A stretch of DNA of 64,000 nt from the NCBI GenBank assembly GCA_003254925.1, contig QANZ01035946.1, positions 26,901-90,900 of the forward strand. The letters run 5' to 3'. Every line of letters starts with the position of its first letter. The first letter of the stretch is position 1. Below, piece by piece: positions 1 to 10,999 of this stretch. A model generated the notes under the pieces. That model was not told the DNA's origin. It searched no databases and was given only the letters and a program-made list of their open reading frames with translations. Position numbers and translations under genes: made by a program. This stretch comes from Chamaecrista fasciculata (Eukaryota; Streptophyta; Magnoliopsida; Fabales; Fabaceae).

Positions 1-893
1 TGACATTCAAGGTTTAATTTAACATACTTGAAAACCAATACCTTATGAAACTTTCATCCTCTTTTCCAAGGGAAATTTGTCAGTCTACTTTGAAGCTCAC
101 ATATACTTTACTAAGAGTCGATAGGCACAAGACTCTTCTCTTTTGATTGGCCAATCTTTTTCTCTTGATTTTCTTTTGATTTTCTTTTCTTTTTATTTTG
201 CAAGATACTTTTTTTTTTCTTTTTTCATATATTTTTTCTGAACATAACTGGCAAACCCAATCTTAAGAGGGATGAAAACGAAAAACAAGGATTATGGCAA
301 CAACTTCTACTAAAAGAAATCTTGAGTCATATTGAAAACACCTAGTTAAAAGGCTCAAAGGGGCTAATAAGGGATAATGTGTTTATGGCCTGTGTTTGGG
401 ATAAAAGGGTGAAGAAACAAATGTCTCTATCATATTAAGGATATTTAATCACATAAAGCTTTAACCAAGAATTAAGATAAGTTCTAGAGAAAACAAAACT
501 AAGAGACTAAAATGTCACTCAAAAGATAGGAAATATTTAGGCTTAAACTTCCAACTAGGCTGGGTTTATCTCAAATTGGTCTATAAAAATTAAACAATAC
601 TACTAAACCTAGAAAATTACTTAGATTATTCTCAGGCTATAGAAAACAACTAAGACTAAACTTTTATCACAAATATGAAATTGTTCACTCAAGACTTCAA
701 AACATATTAAGAATTCAACTAATTCGAATTCTACTCAAAAAGTGAAAAATAAAAGGTGTAGGTTATTTAATCAAGTACCAAGATAGATAGGCAAAAATAA
801 TAATTTTAAATTTTAAAATTTATAAGATTTTCAAAATAGTACCTAAAATTCAAAATTTTTGGGTAAACAAAAATGTAAGTTACTCTTACTTAC

Positions 894-1180
894 TCCTCTC
901 CCCCACAGTTAAAACTAAACATTGTCCTCAATGTTAGAATCAAATAGGAGTAAAGAACTAAGATAAGAGTGTGAATTTACTCCTTTCCCCCCACACTTAA
1001 AAGAGCACATTGTCCTCAATGTTTAAGGGCAATAATAAAAAATAAGGGAAAGAAAAGAGGAAATTTAAAATTGGGAAAAGTATTAAATTTATAACGAGAA
1101 AAACAATTTAACAATTATTAAATAGCTCACAAAGATAAACTTTGCAAAGTTTACCACTCCCCCACACTTAAAGCTTGCAT
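894..1180 (-). repeat. Triplicated G-rich tag of the gypsy-like element
   Basis: Three related blocks at about 901, 985 and 1157 each read on the plus strand as a C-rich run (cccccacactta or a variant) followed 10-20 bases later by attgtcctcaatg. A fourth ccccacactta without the second part lies near 1566. The C-rich run is a polypurine tract on the minus strand, so the blocks resemble repeated copies of the element's 3' polypurine region. Confidence 0.6.
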
Positions 1181-1639
1181 TGTCCTCAATGCACAAGAAC
1201 AATGAATAAAATAAAAGGGAGAAATAATAAACAAAGCAAAAAAGAAATTAATTTTCACAAGCGCTATTAAGAAAAGGACAAAAATTCCCTTTTCTAGACC
1301 GTAAGAGAATATAATTTTTGAGAGTTCATATAATAATGAACAGGGAGTGTGACTCAAAACAAAAACCGAAACAAAAACGAAAGTTTAAAAACTGAAAACA
1401 ATAAGATAACTTGGGCTGATTCAAACTGACCAAATCACTTTGGTCAACCAAACGAAAACGAAATCCAAAACAAATAAAATACTGAAAGCAATAAAAACTA
1501 GCTAACCTATACTAAGAATGAAATACTGAAAGCAATAAAAGCTAACCTACTAGAGTTGTTTCTTTCCCCACACTTATCTCGCAAATAAAATTGAAATTAA
1601 TGAATAAGATATAAGTGGGAAGAAGAAACAACTTAAGGC

Positions 1640-2760
1640 TTAATCCGGCTTCAAATTCTCCTTGAAAATCCAGAGGGGCAGGAGGCGTCGACGCTCGAGG
1701 GAACGTATGAAGTTCCCCTTCCTCTGGTCAACGTGCTCCTCTTTAATAGTTTCCTTCACGCCTATACCACATAAAGAAATATAATCATAAATAGAAGGGG
1801 ATGTGGAAATAGGGTCAGGAATAATAAAATCAATATGAGCGAGAGGAGACTTCTCTATTTCAAGTTGTTCGCAAATTCCTTGCGAAGGTAGGTTCATTGA
1901 TTCCTCTTCTAATTCTTCTTCTTCGTCGAGCCATTCGTCTTGTGTAATGGAATCTTCCATTGTACCTGTATCATCACAAGGAAGAGGAAGAGAGGTAACA
2001 GAAACAAGATTATCAATTATAATAGTGTTACCTTCATCCTTAAAATTTTCCTTGGTTAATTCTTCTTTCTCATCTTCTAGGTCTTCCATAAGAGATTGCT
2101 CGTCTTCTAGTAATTTGTTGTATCCTTCAATCACCTCGCCATGAACAACCCATCAAATGATTCCTTGATAATCCTCATCATCGTTACACTCAAAGTGAGC
2201 TACGAGGTCAGATAAGGGAGTAAAAGAGTCATTGCATGCAAGAATATTAGATGTGTGTGTTTTAGCCTCGTCTTGCATCGCATGATCTTCCTCATTACAT
2301 TGCGGACCTACGTTATCACAAGAAAAAGAAGAACATGTAACAGAGAAATTATCATCAATAGACTTAGTGTTACCCTCATCATTGCTATCTTCCTCACGTG
2401 ATGGTACATCATCAATAACAATAATTTCATCCTCATCTTCGTTGTCCTCCTCAATTGATGGCTCATGAACTGCATTTTGTTGCTCGCTCAGATTGTGCAT
2501 GCTCTAAAATGAAATCTTGTAGATGTTGCTCCTCTAATCTCCCATGTTGAGAATGAGTTGATTTCACGGCTTGCTTAGGAGGTAGCATGCGGTCGCGTGA
2601 TGTCTCACCCTCCTTGACTTGTTGATCATCTCGTTGATGGCTATCACTGTTTTGATATTGGTTACCTCCATTATACTTGATCTCCCCTACTATTTGTTTG
2701 ATAGACTCCCCCAATTTGCGGACCTCCGATTTATATTGATCAACTATCTCGACAAATTCT
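1640..2760 (-). pseudogene. Acidic open frames of the gypsy-like element (gag-tail or extra ORF)
   Basis: Three minus-strand frames (about 2714-2463, 2500-2153 and 2134-1640) run nearly end to end and are very rich in Glu and Asp. Both the second and the third contain EGNT followed by a short ID/SV-containing stretch, so they look like degenerate internal copies of each other. Upstream, about 3041-2829, lies an Asn/Tyr/Ser-rich tract. No enzymatic motif is visible. Position downstream of the PBS suggests the gag end or an extra ORF of the retroelement. A host-gene origin cannot be excluded. Confidence 0.4.
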
Positions 2761-3607
2761 TGAAGTAGGGGGTCTCTTGTCGATTGATTAGACTCTTGGG
2801 TCTATCCATAGCTTTCATATTGATTTGGTTAACCATTGGACATGGGAGAATAATAACTAGGAGAATAATAATTAGAAGAATTATTATAATAATAAGAAGA
2901 ATCATAATTATAATTATAATTGTAATTATAAGAATTGAAAGAATTATATGAATTATAATTACAAGGAGAAGAATCATTATTATCATAATATCCATAGGGA
3001 GAAAAATTTTGTCTTAAACATCTAAACAAAATATTTCTCAACCACCTAAAAAGAAAAGAATTTAATAAACCACTTGGGAATTATTATTATTTTTTTTTTG
3101 AAATCTTTTAAAATTTCTTTTCGAAAATACTTAAATAAAAATAAATCTAATGCTAAAGATTCAATCAAGAATCAAATTGAAAAGATTATCCTATTTTGAA
3201 ATCAAATAGAAAAATCAAATCAAAAGAATTTTGAAAGAATCAAGATTTAAAATTTTAAAAGATTTTTATTTTTATTATTTTTTTTCTCAAAAATCAAATA
3301 AAATCTTCTATCATAAAGATCTAGTCAAGAATCAAATTAAAATGATTATCAAAAAAAAAATCTAATCAATAATCAAATTAAAGAAAGAATCTTGCTAGAA
3401 TCAAGATTTAGAATTTAAAAGATATTCTTAATTTTTGAATTTTTTTTATATAAAATCGAAAATATTAAAAAAAATAATAAAAACAAGATGCAAATGCAAT
3501 CCTAATATGAACCTAGATCTAATGCAATTCTAATATGCAACTATATGAATGTAAAACCGAAATTCAAAGAACTAACACAATAAACCGTTACCCTCACAAG
3601 AGAGTTT

Positions 3608-3626
3608 CCCAACAACGGCGTCAAAT
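3608..3626 (-). other. Primer-binding site, tRNA-Asp type, degenerate
   Basis: On the minus strand the sequence reads ATTTGACGCCGTTGTTGGG, close to the plant tRNA-Asp PBS consensus TGGCGCCGTTGCCGGGGA used by Athila/Tat elements. It lies six bases past the CA end of the LTR, which fixes the element's orientation. Confidence 0.65.
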
Positions 3627-3631
3627 TTAAT

Positions 3632-4593
3632 TGAGCACTTGTCGTTAGTGCCGCCAAATTAATACTCAAACTATGCCCGAATATTATATTTATATATAAT
3701 ATAGTGCACAACCCAAGGTCGGATCTCTAAGGAACCTCTTGAATGAGAATAACAATTAATTACGTAAATAATTACAAATTCATGTTTGATGTTTTGTAGG
3801 TTTTATAATTATTATGATGAAAACAAGAAAATAATAAAGAACATAAAGAAACTAAAGAAAAGATAAAAGAAGATATAAGAGAGATGAGAAGATGAAATCC
3901 ATAGAGAATAATCATGAAGTCTACCATCATAGCTCAATAAAGATAATCAAGAAGTTATTATAATAATAATAGAAACAATAGATAGATCACTCTGTCAAAC
4001 GACCACAATTCAATTGAATGTGAAAAAGAGTAAACTTTATTAATGATAAAAGTAATGGTCAAACAATCCAAGACAAACACAACTAATATTGTTTATGGAA
4101 GAATTAAAACTATCTAATGACTATTATCTTAGACATAACAATAACAATAAAACTCCCTGGACATCGACGAACGTTGAGCTCAGGCTTCATTCGGATTCTC
4201 CTATAGGATGAAGAACGTTTAGGCTCTCATTTGGAGACTTATTGATGGCTTTTGCCTCTCAATAAACTTCTGCCTATTCTGAGGCGTTTCTGGGATGATT
4301 TGAGCGTGGAATGACGGGCTCTATTTATAGGCGTGATAGTTGACTTGGGCCGCAAGTTAAGGAACAAACTTGGGCTTATGCCGCCACTTGTGCCGGCAGC
4401 ACAGGATGGCGACACTGCGAGATATCCGCAATATCTTGACTGTATCTTGATATCTTGAGTCTTGGCCGTCCAAATCATATCTTTTAACCATAAACTTGCG
4501 TGTGCCGTGAGAATTCCTACTTTTGGGCCGGTGGCCCATCTATCGGCACAAGAATATCTTGTGCGATTTGTGATCTTCTCGTTGATTCTAGAG
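3632..4593 (-). repeat. LTR of the Athila/Tat-like element, truncated at its 5' end
   Basis: The minus-strand 3' end is CA at 3632, next to the PBS. The LTR carries a TATA-like CTATAAATAG on the minus strand (near 4320-4330) followed by a segment shared with the LTR at 5576-6992: both read cattcca, then gctcaaa, downstream of the TATA box. Both also share CACAAGAT.TTCTTGTGCCG and CGACCTTGGGTT. The upstream (5') end merges near 4593 into an unrelated dispersed repeat. Confidence 0.65.
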
Positions 4594-5017
4594 ATGGAAA
4601 CTTAGAAATTTAAGAGATGTCTCAAGATAATGAAGGCGTACCTTTTGAAAAATTAAGAAGGGATATTACATAGCCGAGTGCGCAAAGAAAAAGCAATAGA
4701 TTTGAAAGCACTTTACACCGAATTTTTGGGTAATATGATCAGAAGAGGAGCAAATATATTAGGGATTTACAAAACCTAAGCGAGTTGAAGAAAGAAAATA
4801 CTAACATAGTAACATTGAATATATAAAGAAAGTGTAGTCTCTCAGTACCCTTATAATAAGTGACATAAAAGATGCTGAGCTGTATGTCCCCACTTACTTT
4901 AAAAAAGAAAATAAGATTAAATTAAGGTGTTTTGGGCTTAGAAATTCGGCCCATGTTGTTTCCTCGACATAAATTATTAACAAAAGATTTAATAAATTGA
5001 TAGGGTCAAAAGAAAAA
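4594..5017. repeat. Dispersed repeat R1, left part of a copy split by a MULE insertion
   Basis: The block starting aaatttaagagatgtctcaa is closely matched at 17085-17510, including a segment with ttacaccgaat and gggatttac. It resumes after the MULE at about 7815-7960, where the segment ending ctctaaacaccccatgc matches 17578-17595. The repeat's class is unknown; no LTR or TIR boundary was found. Confidence 0.65.
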
Positions 5018-5575
5018 AGGTAAATTACACAAAAGGTCCTTGTGGTTTGGCCCATTTACAGAAAGGGTCCCTGTGGTTTAAAACGTGGCAAATAAAGGCC
5101 TGTGGTTTGCTCCGTTAACAAAAAAAGGTCCTGAGGTATATATTCGTCCAAAATTTGATGAAAATCTTGTCTAAAAAAAATACTATTTTAAGATCCTAAC
5201 TATTAATTTTTATGCGTTTGACTTCTTATTTGTATGAGAGAAGGACTTTGACACAAAAAGTCTCATAGTAATAAATGAGATTTCACCCTTATGTTTAGTA
5301 TCAATGCTCCAATATATTATTATTAGGCCAAAGTCCAATATAATAAGACCAAAATGTAAGAAAGAAGAAAAAAATGGGGGTTTTAATCAACTTAGCACCA
5401 AAATAAAAACACACACACACACACACACACTCGGCCTCCTCTTCTTCTTTCTCTTCTTCTTCTTCTTCCTCCAACTCCGCCATTGTCGCCCCCTGATCAG
5501 CCCAAAAGTGAACAAGTTATTTGGCTTTCTTTTGATATGTTTAAACTAATAACATATTATAATTAGACCAATTGA

Positions 5576-6992
5576 TGTGCTAAGAGTTGTACCAAGGTGT
5601 GGCGAAATAAAGTGGATAAAATAGGTTAATTAGTGTTTATTTATTGTACTTTATAAATAGGTGCTACTTAATGGTTTATTTAGTGTTTCAGATATCCAAA
5701 CAGAGTCAAACCAAAAGGGAAATATCTAGAATAATCGAGAAGATCACGTCGAGCACAAGATGTTCTTGTGCCGTTGGATGAGCCGCCGGCGCAAGGGAGG
5801 TAAATCCTGCGGCGCAAGTATCTAAGAGGAATATGACATCAGCAAGTAAGCTTCAGCGCAATATTACGGTGAGCCGTCACTTGAGCCGACGGCCCAAGTG
5901 GGAAATCTCGCGGCGCAAATGACTTCGCGACTTTAATATATAATTTGGACGGCTAAGATTCAAGATACAAAGATATAATCGAAATATCACAGATATTTCG
6001 ATGCGCTTCCGTGTTGGGCCACCGGCGCAAGCAACGACCCAAGCGCAATTTTCTTCCTTGACTTGCGGACCAAGCACACTACTCAGGACTATAAATAGGG
6101 AGCATCATTCCATGCTCAAAGCACCAATTCCGAGACCAATCCCAATAGCGAGAGCACAGCGCAAATTAGTATAGTTTAGAATAGTTCTCTGCCTAGAGAA
6201 TGAGTAACTAAATAGGTAGATACTTGAGGAATACCTCAAGGATATGACTTGAGTTCACTATGTTTCATTGTAGAGTCCAGATGTTGATATTGCATTTATG
6301 AGGTATGATCAACTCCTTCAAAGGAAATTGTTGAAGTTGTTTATATATTAGATTTATAGATCAGTACTTTATTAGGGAATGAAACTTGATACTCCTGGAG
6401 TTTGTCTCTTTCACGATTAATAAAGTTTTCTCTTTTGAACATGTTATTCGCATGGTCGGTTGCTTAAGAGTGTTCTATGTATCTTGGAAATATAATTAGG
6501 ATTATTATTGATATATATATATATATATGTATTTGTTCATTGTTCCAATACTGCAATAATATAGATTGCCTTGAAGAGCTTTGACAAAGTGCTCATAATC
6601 CATTATTGGTTGGGTGATCAATCCTAATCTTATGTTTCTCACCATTGTTTGATTGATTGTGTTTTAGTCTAAATACATCATTTAGCTTGGTTAAGTAAAT
6701 GCACATTAATTATCTATTCTCTATGATGAGCGAACTATGATAGTCTATCTCTAGAGTTTTCTCTCAAGTATTGTTTTGACTCATGATTATTCATTTAAAT
6801 CGTGACAACCCTAAATTCTCAAACTACAAACCCTTCATCACAATTCTCTTAGTCTCATCACATCGAGTTCCGCGAGAGATTCGACCTTGGGTTAGCATCT
6901 GTACTATATTTTAATAAATATAGTTATACTTGCGAGGGTTGAGTATAATTAAATTTGGCTCGCTTGACACCTTACGACGGGTGTCCAACCAC
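5576..6992 (+). repeat. Solo-type LTR of the Athila/Tat-like family nested in the MULE
   Basis: It is homologous to the minus-strand LTR at 3632-4593. Shared landmarks in order are the CACAAGAT.TTCTTGTGCCG block, the ttggacggc(t/c)aagat block, the TATA-like actataaataggg (6091-6103) and CGACCTTGGGTT (6880-6891). Both ends are estimated from weak inverted similarity between tgtgctaagagttgtacc and the revcomp of gacgggtgtcca, and no 5-bp target duplication was found. No internal region flanks it. Confidence 0.6.
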
Positions 6993-6999
6993 CCCCTCC

Positions 7000-7350
7000 G
7001 CCACTTATGCCACCATCAACGTCTCTCCTCCCACCCTCACCTCTCTCTTCTTCGACGACTCTACTTCTTCTTTTCCCTCGTCGGCGTTGCTCCTTCAACA
7101 GCAACCACCGATCTAGCACAACCCTAGTGGCGGCGAATTCAGCTTCAAGATGGAGCTGAAGATGGTGAATCTGATGGAGGAGAAGTCGTGCCAGAATCCG
7201 GGCGAGTTAATCTCATGAGTGAAAACGATGGAATTGGACGACTATTGTGGTGACGAAGGAGGAGAAGATTTCGACGCCGAGTCCATCCTCGACGAAGGGA
7301 TTGAGGAGGATGGTGACTGGTGAGAGAGTACCAAAAGAGACGCTGACAGT
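7000..7350 (+). other. GC-rich gene-like fragment inside the MULE
   Basis: This stretch is much richer in GC than its surroundings. It reads as Pro/Thr/Ser-rich and then Glu-rich frames broken by stops (for example near 7116 and 7218). It may be a captured exon of a host gene, as in Pack-MULEs, but I could not recognise a family. Confidence 0.3.
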
Positions 7351-7959
7351 GGCAGACAGGGCGGCGACGGCGGAGTTGGAGGAAGGGGAAGAAGAAGAGA
7401 AAAAAGAGGAGGCCGAGTTAGTGTGCGTGTGTGTGTGTTTTTATTTTGGTGCTAAGTTGATTAAAACCCCCAGTTTCTTCTTCTTCCTTACATTTTGGTC
7501 TTATTATGTAGGACTTTGGCCTAATAATAATATATTAGAGTATTGATACTAAGCTCAAGGGTGAAATATCATTTATTACTATGAAACTTTTTTTTTTGTG
7601 TCAAAGTCCTTCTCTCATACAAATAGGGATTCAAACACATAAAAGTTAATAGTTAGGGTCTTAAAATAGTATTTTAGCCAAGATTTATATCAAATTTTGA
7701 ACAAAAATATACCTCAGGACCCTTTTTGTTAACGGAGCAAACCACAGGACCTTAGTTGCCACTTTTTAAAACACAGGCACCCTTTTTGTAGATGGGTCAA
7801 ACTGCAAAGAAAAACAAATGATTTTGAGCCCAAAATATACCAAACACCAGAACTTTTGTACAAAGATCACTCTAAACACCCCATGCACGACAATAACTCA
7901 GGTTGCTGCTCCACTCCATGACTCCTTGTTCTTCATCGTCTTCTTTATCGAATGCAAGC

Positions 7960-8129
7960 ACACCCTCCTCTAGAGCTCCCTAGAAATATTGTTTCTACAA
8001 GCTGAGAAATCATTGAAGGCCTGAGAAAGATCAAGCAACTTCTCTTCTCAATTAAAGTATAAGATTTCACATATTTGTTGTTCATGATGCGAGAGAGTCA
8101 AGACTAAAGTAAATAATGGAATTGGTCGC
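7960..8129. other. Short unassigned spacer before the CACTA element
   Basis: No coding or repeat structure is recognised. It ends with the target trinucleotide TCG at 8127-8129. Confidence 0.3.
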
Positions 8130-8666
8130 ACTAGTAGAAATAAGGGTTATAGCAGCAGTCAAAACTGCTGGCAAAAGTTGAAATAACTGTTACTAAAGCT
8201 TTACCAACAGTTGTATAGATTGCTACTGTAGATTACCAAACTGCTGCTATTTCCCTGTCACTTTAAGTTTATACCAGCAGATATGCCAATTGCTGGTATA
8301 AACATTTTTTATAGTAACAGACAAAGAGACTGCTGCTATAGGGCAAAAAAACTGCTAGTATAGACAAACTGTCTAGTAGCATATCAGAACTGCTGCTATA
8401 GAGTAAAATAAACTGCCAGTATAAACAAACTTAATAACAACAAAACAAAACTGCTGCTATAGCTAGAGTGTGTGTGTCTGTATTAGCTCCTTACTTCTTC
8501 CATCATCCCACAAAACAAAAATAAAATAAAAAATAACATAAATGGTTCCAATTACCATCCAGTGATGATCAGATTAAATACATATATATGTCATGTGATG
8601 GACTAGCTAGTAGCTAAATACAATTTCAGTCTTATCCACTCGAGTCCCAATAATCTTAAGTCATAC

Positions 8667-8836
8667 TTCACTATCTTTCTGAATCTTAACCTGCATGAGA
8701 CAAAGTGATTAATACCAAAACATTCCACAACATTCTGTTTCCAAAGACAAGTTATGAACTACACTTACTGATCCATCTGAAGTAGTATAATTTGGCAAGT
8801 CTCTAGACTGGAACTCCATATCATCTAGAATCAACT
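8667..8836 (-). pseudogene. Two exon-like segments of unknown origin in the CACTA element
   Basis: On the minus strand, TTTTACAG precedes a frame reading LILDDMEFQSRDLPNYTTS (about 8836-8768), which ends at a GTAAGT donor. After a short intron, GCAG precedes VKIQKDSEV and a TGA stop. The splice borders are consistent, but the protein is not recognised. It could be the 3' exons of the chimeric captured transcription unit. Confidence 0.4.
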
Positions 8837-9570
8837 GTAAAAGAAAGACAACACAGAAGTGAAAGAACTTGATGCATTGCATGACACCTGAGTAACAAAT
8901 TAATATATAAGCCTATAAGTTATATTAGGATGTGACAACCCTCACAAGACTAGAAAAAAAGTAACTCAATGATAAAAAGTAAATTCTTCTAAACTGTTCA
9001 GAAATCATGAAGAAGCACATAAAAAATTGAGAATTGGACATGTTGACAGAATAAATAAAGAAGTTGTTAAGACACAAAAATATATCCTAAACTAAAATAA
9101 TCATAAAATTTACAGCATTCTGACATAAAATTTACAGCTAAGTTGAGCTGAATCTGGCAGAACATTTTGAAACAAGTCAAAGACAGGTTTCACCAATTCA
9201 ACTATTTGACCAATCAGTCCAATTATAGTATGATTAAAAACATACAATTCAGGGCTTGTAGAGAATGAGATCAATTTCCTTTTCTGCTACTTTTCTAGGG
9301 AGTAGGTTGCTTTGGTTGCTAATTGATCTCACTCTCAATAACTGTAACCTATCCTGTTATTTCAGAATCAATCTCTTTCCTAGGAGACAAAGAGTACTTT
9401 CCTGAATTAATACCATCAGCTCAAATTTCTTTGGTTAGGTTATTAATAACCAAATCCATCCTAATTCAGAGAGAGGGATGAACATGAATAAATTTTAAAG
9501 AATAGAGGATCCAATTTTAATAATTAACAACTCTTTATTTTGTTTTTTGTTGTTGGGAAGAAAAATGTAC

Positions 9571-9910
9571 CTTGTCTATGCACCTTCCACTGATGATGGC
9601 TGTAGGAAAATGTCTGGCTATATCTCTTACCGTTGCTCTCATCTGATTCATATTAAATTAAAAACACAAGGAGATTAATGAATGAATTAATTAATCAGAA
9701 AAAAAAAGAAGAGATTATTGTATTAATGAATGAGAAATGAAATAATTAAGGAACAGAAAATAAAATTACCTTTCAAGTCATGAAAGCTTTCTCAGGGTCT
9801 GCAACAATGGGGGATAGAGTTCCATCATAATCCAGAAAATTTAAAATCTTTTTGCCTCTTGCTTTATATGCTATCTCATCAAACACGTCAATAGCCGAAG
9901 GATGATGAAG
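9571..9910 (-). pseudogene. Trehalose-6-phosphate phosphatase fragment (two exons) captured in the CACTA element
   Basis: Exon 9910-9770 encodes [17 protein letters not shown] followed by [19 protein letters not shown]. This includes the HAD-family motif I (DYDGTL), whose first Asp is the catalytic nucleophile in TPPs. Exon 9642-9571 encodes [20 protein letters not shown] and CIDK, matching the conserved TPP segment around the GRCIDKV motif. The intron has GT (9769-9768) and AG borders. Only about 70 residues of a normally 350-400-residue enzyme are present. The codon where TPPs usually have Arg (FMT-R-K) is TGA here, a premature stop that one C-to-T change at CGA would produce. Enzyme activity is therefore not expected. 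Confidence 0.8.
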
Positions 9911-9964
9911 CTGAAATATTCAAATTTTCAAAGGGGTCAAAAACAGAGTGTGGTATAAATAATA

Positions 9965-10024
9965 TCTGTATGTATGTATGTATGTATGTATGTATGTATG
10001 TATGTATGTATGTATGTATGTGTG
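9965..10024. repeat. (TATG)n microsatellite
   Basis: About 13 tandem copies of gtat/tatg lie in an intron-like gap between the TPP and SDR fragments of the CACTA element. Confidence 0.9.
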
Positions 10025-10239
10025 ATGTGTGCTTACAATCCAAGAATTATAGTTTGGGTTTGCACTTCAATTAACACTAAAGACTGTGTGTGACACATGA
10101 ATGTGAAGTTAGTTACTGGAATCATTTAATTCGAAATACCAAAAATATATTTATGATTTCTTAGCAAGCCAAATAATGATAACAGAATACTGACAAACAA
10201 CCATTTTTACGTTCACAACTAAATATTAAGTATTCTTAC

Positions 10240-10895
10240 CTCCATGGCAATTCATTGAACTTAGTCAAACCAATTGATGACACAAGAACAACTCTCTTGA
10301 CTGAAGAAGCCAATGCAGATATTAGGTTCCTCACTCCCTCCCAATCTTCAAAAAATACTCACAGTCAATAGACTTATATGCATGAAATTTTAATAAAAGA
10401 AATAACTAACATTCTTAGATTTCCCATGCTTGATTCTACTGCTAACTAATTTTCTTTTATCTTTTTTATTTGATTATAACACCAAGTGTTGTAATATGCA
10501 AATAACAAAATGCTGACCAACTCTTTCTGGTGTATTATCATCATCCCATCGCCTTGAAGGAAAAGCTGTAGTTCCTGTGCAGCAAATCACATGAGTGACT
10601 CCCTAAAATTCAAGTAAGCACCCAAAATACGAAATTAATGCCGGGATTCATTCGATGCTTTTGATGAATGAAATGACTCCTCAAAATCAAAATTAATTTA
10701 CTAATAACTCAAAACTCAATTGATACTTTACTCTTAGAAAAAAAGTATTGACATTGTCATTTCTAATTGAATATTGAATCAAGACAAGATGAAATACCTG
10801 TAGTATCTCCACATCTTGTTCACCAAACAGTGCTTTTGCTCTCTCAGGATCCCTCAGTAGCAACCGCAACTTAACATTCCTCCCAAGCAGCGAAT
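10240..10895 (-). pseudogene. NAD(P)-binding Rossmann-fold (atypical SDR) gene fragment, three exons, captured in the CACTA element
   Basis: Exon 10895-10798 encodes SLLGRNVKLRLLLRDPERAK and ALFGEQDVEILQ. Exon 10602-10518 encodes GVTHVICCTGTTAFPSRRW and DDDNTPERV. Exon 10345-10240 encodes DWEGVRNLISALASSVKR and VVLVSSIGLTKFNELPW. All borders are GT/AG, and the second-third join restores an in-frame Asp. These match the chloroplast-type plant NAD(P)-binding proteins related to HCF173/TIC62-like SDRs: the segment after the Gly-rich loop, the central strand with CTGTTAFPS, and the VLVSS region. The N-terminal dinucleotide loop and the C-terminal half are absent. In relatives I recall a further short segment between the first two exons, so one exon may also be missing. 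Confidence 0.75.
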
Positions 10896-10999
10896 CTGAA
10901 ATACCGCATTTTTTATATTCACTAAACTCTGAATCCTAGTTGGCTTTGAGAATTCATATTTGTCATTGTCCTATTGAGAAAACAAGAATTTTATAGAGG

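Larger units (their letters stand above)
1..3631 (-). mobile_element. Internal region of a degenerate Athila/Tat-like LTR retrotransposon, cut by the window edge
   Basis: On the minus strand this region follows a tRNA-Asp-type primer-binding site (3608-3626) and an LTR (3632-4593), so it reads as element interior running leftward out of the window. It contains a gag-tail-like low-complexity segment, two acidic reading frames, and three copies of a tag that reads, on the minus strand, as CATTGAGGACAATG followed by TTTAAGTGTGGGGG. That tag is typical of the 3' non-coding part of plant Ty3/gypsy Athila/Tat elements. No reverse transcriptase or integrase motif was found, so the copy is either non-autonomous or deleted. 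The family name rests on the PBS and tag and is inferred. Confidence 0.55.
5018..7805. mobile_element. Mutator-like element with about 450-bp inverted repeats, containing a later LTR insertion
   Basis: The left arm (5018-5500) and right arm (about 7360-7805) are inverted copies. Each includes a CT-rich segment, a CA/GT microsatellite, the motif atgcgtttga or its relative, and gtggtttg(c)tccgttaac. The arms are flanked by the 9-bp direct repeat AAAGAAAAA (5009-5017 and 7806-7814), as expected for MULEs. Related elements lie at 43476-43987 (complete) and 56023-56245 (one arm). The interior holds an LTR (5576-6992) and a GC-rich gene-like stretch (7000-7350). No transposase was seen, so it is non-autonomous. 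Confidence 0.7.

Noticed and set aside
2829-3041. Asn/Tyr/Ser-rich open frame on the minus strand as a separate gene
   Set aside because: It is a translation of an AT-rich simple-sequence tract inside the retroelement and has no domain.
5301-5549. Open frames on both strands around a Glu-rich tract
   Set aside because: They are readings of the (ctt)n and (ca)n arms of the MULE and recur in the other arm at 7380-7546.
9965-10024. CRISPR-like periodic array
   Set aside because: It is a plain tetranucleotide microsatellite in a plant transposon with no spacers.
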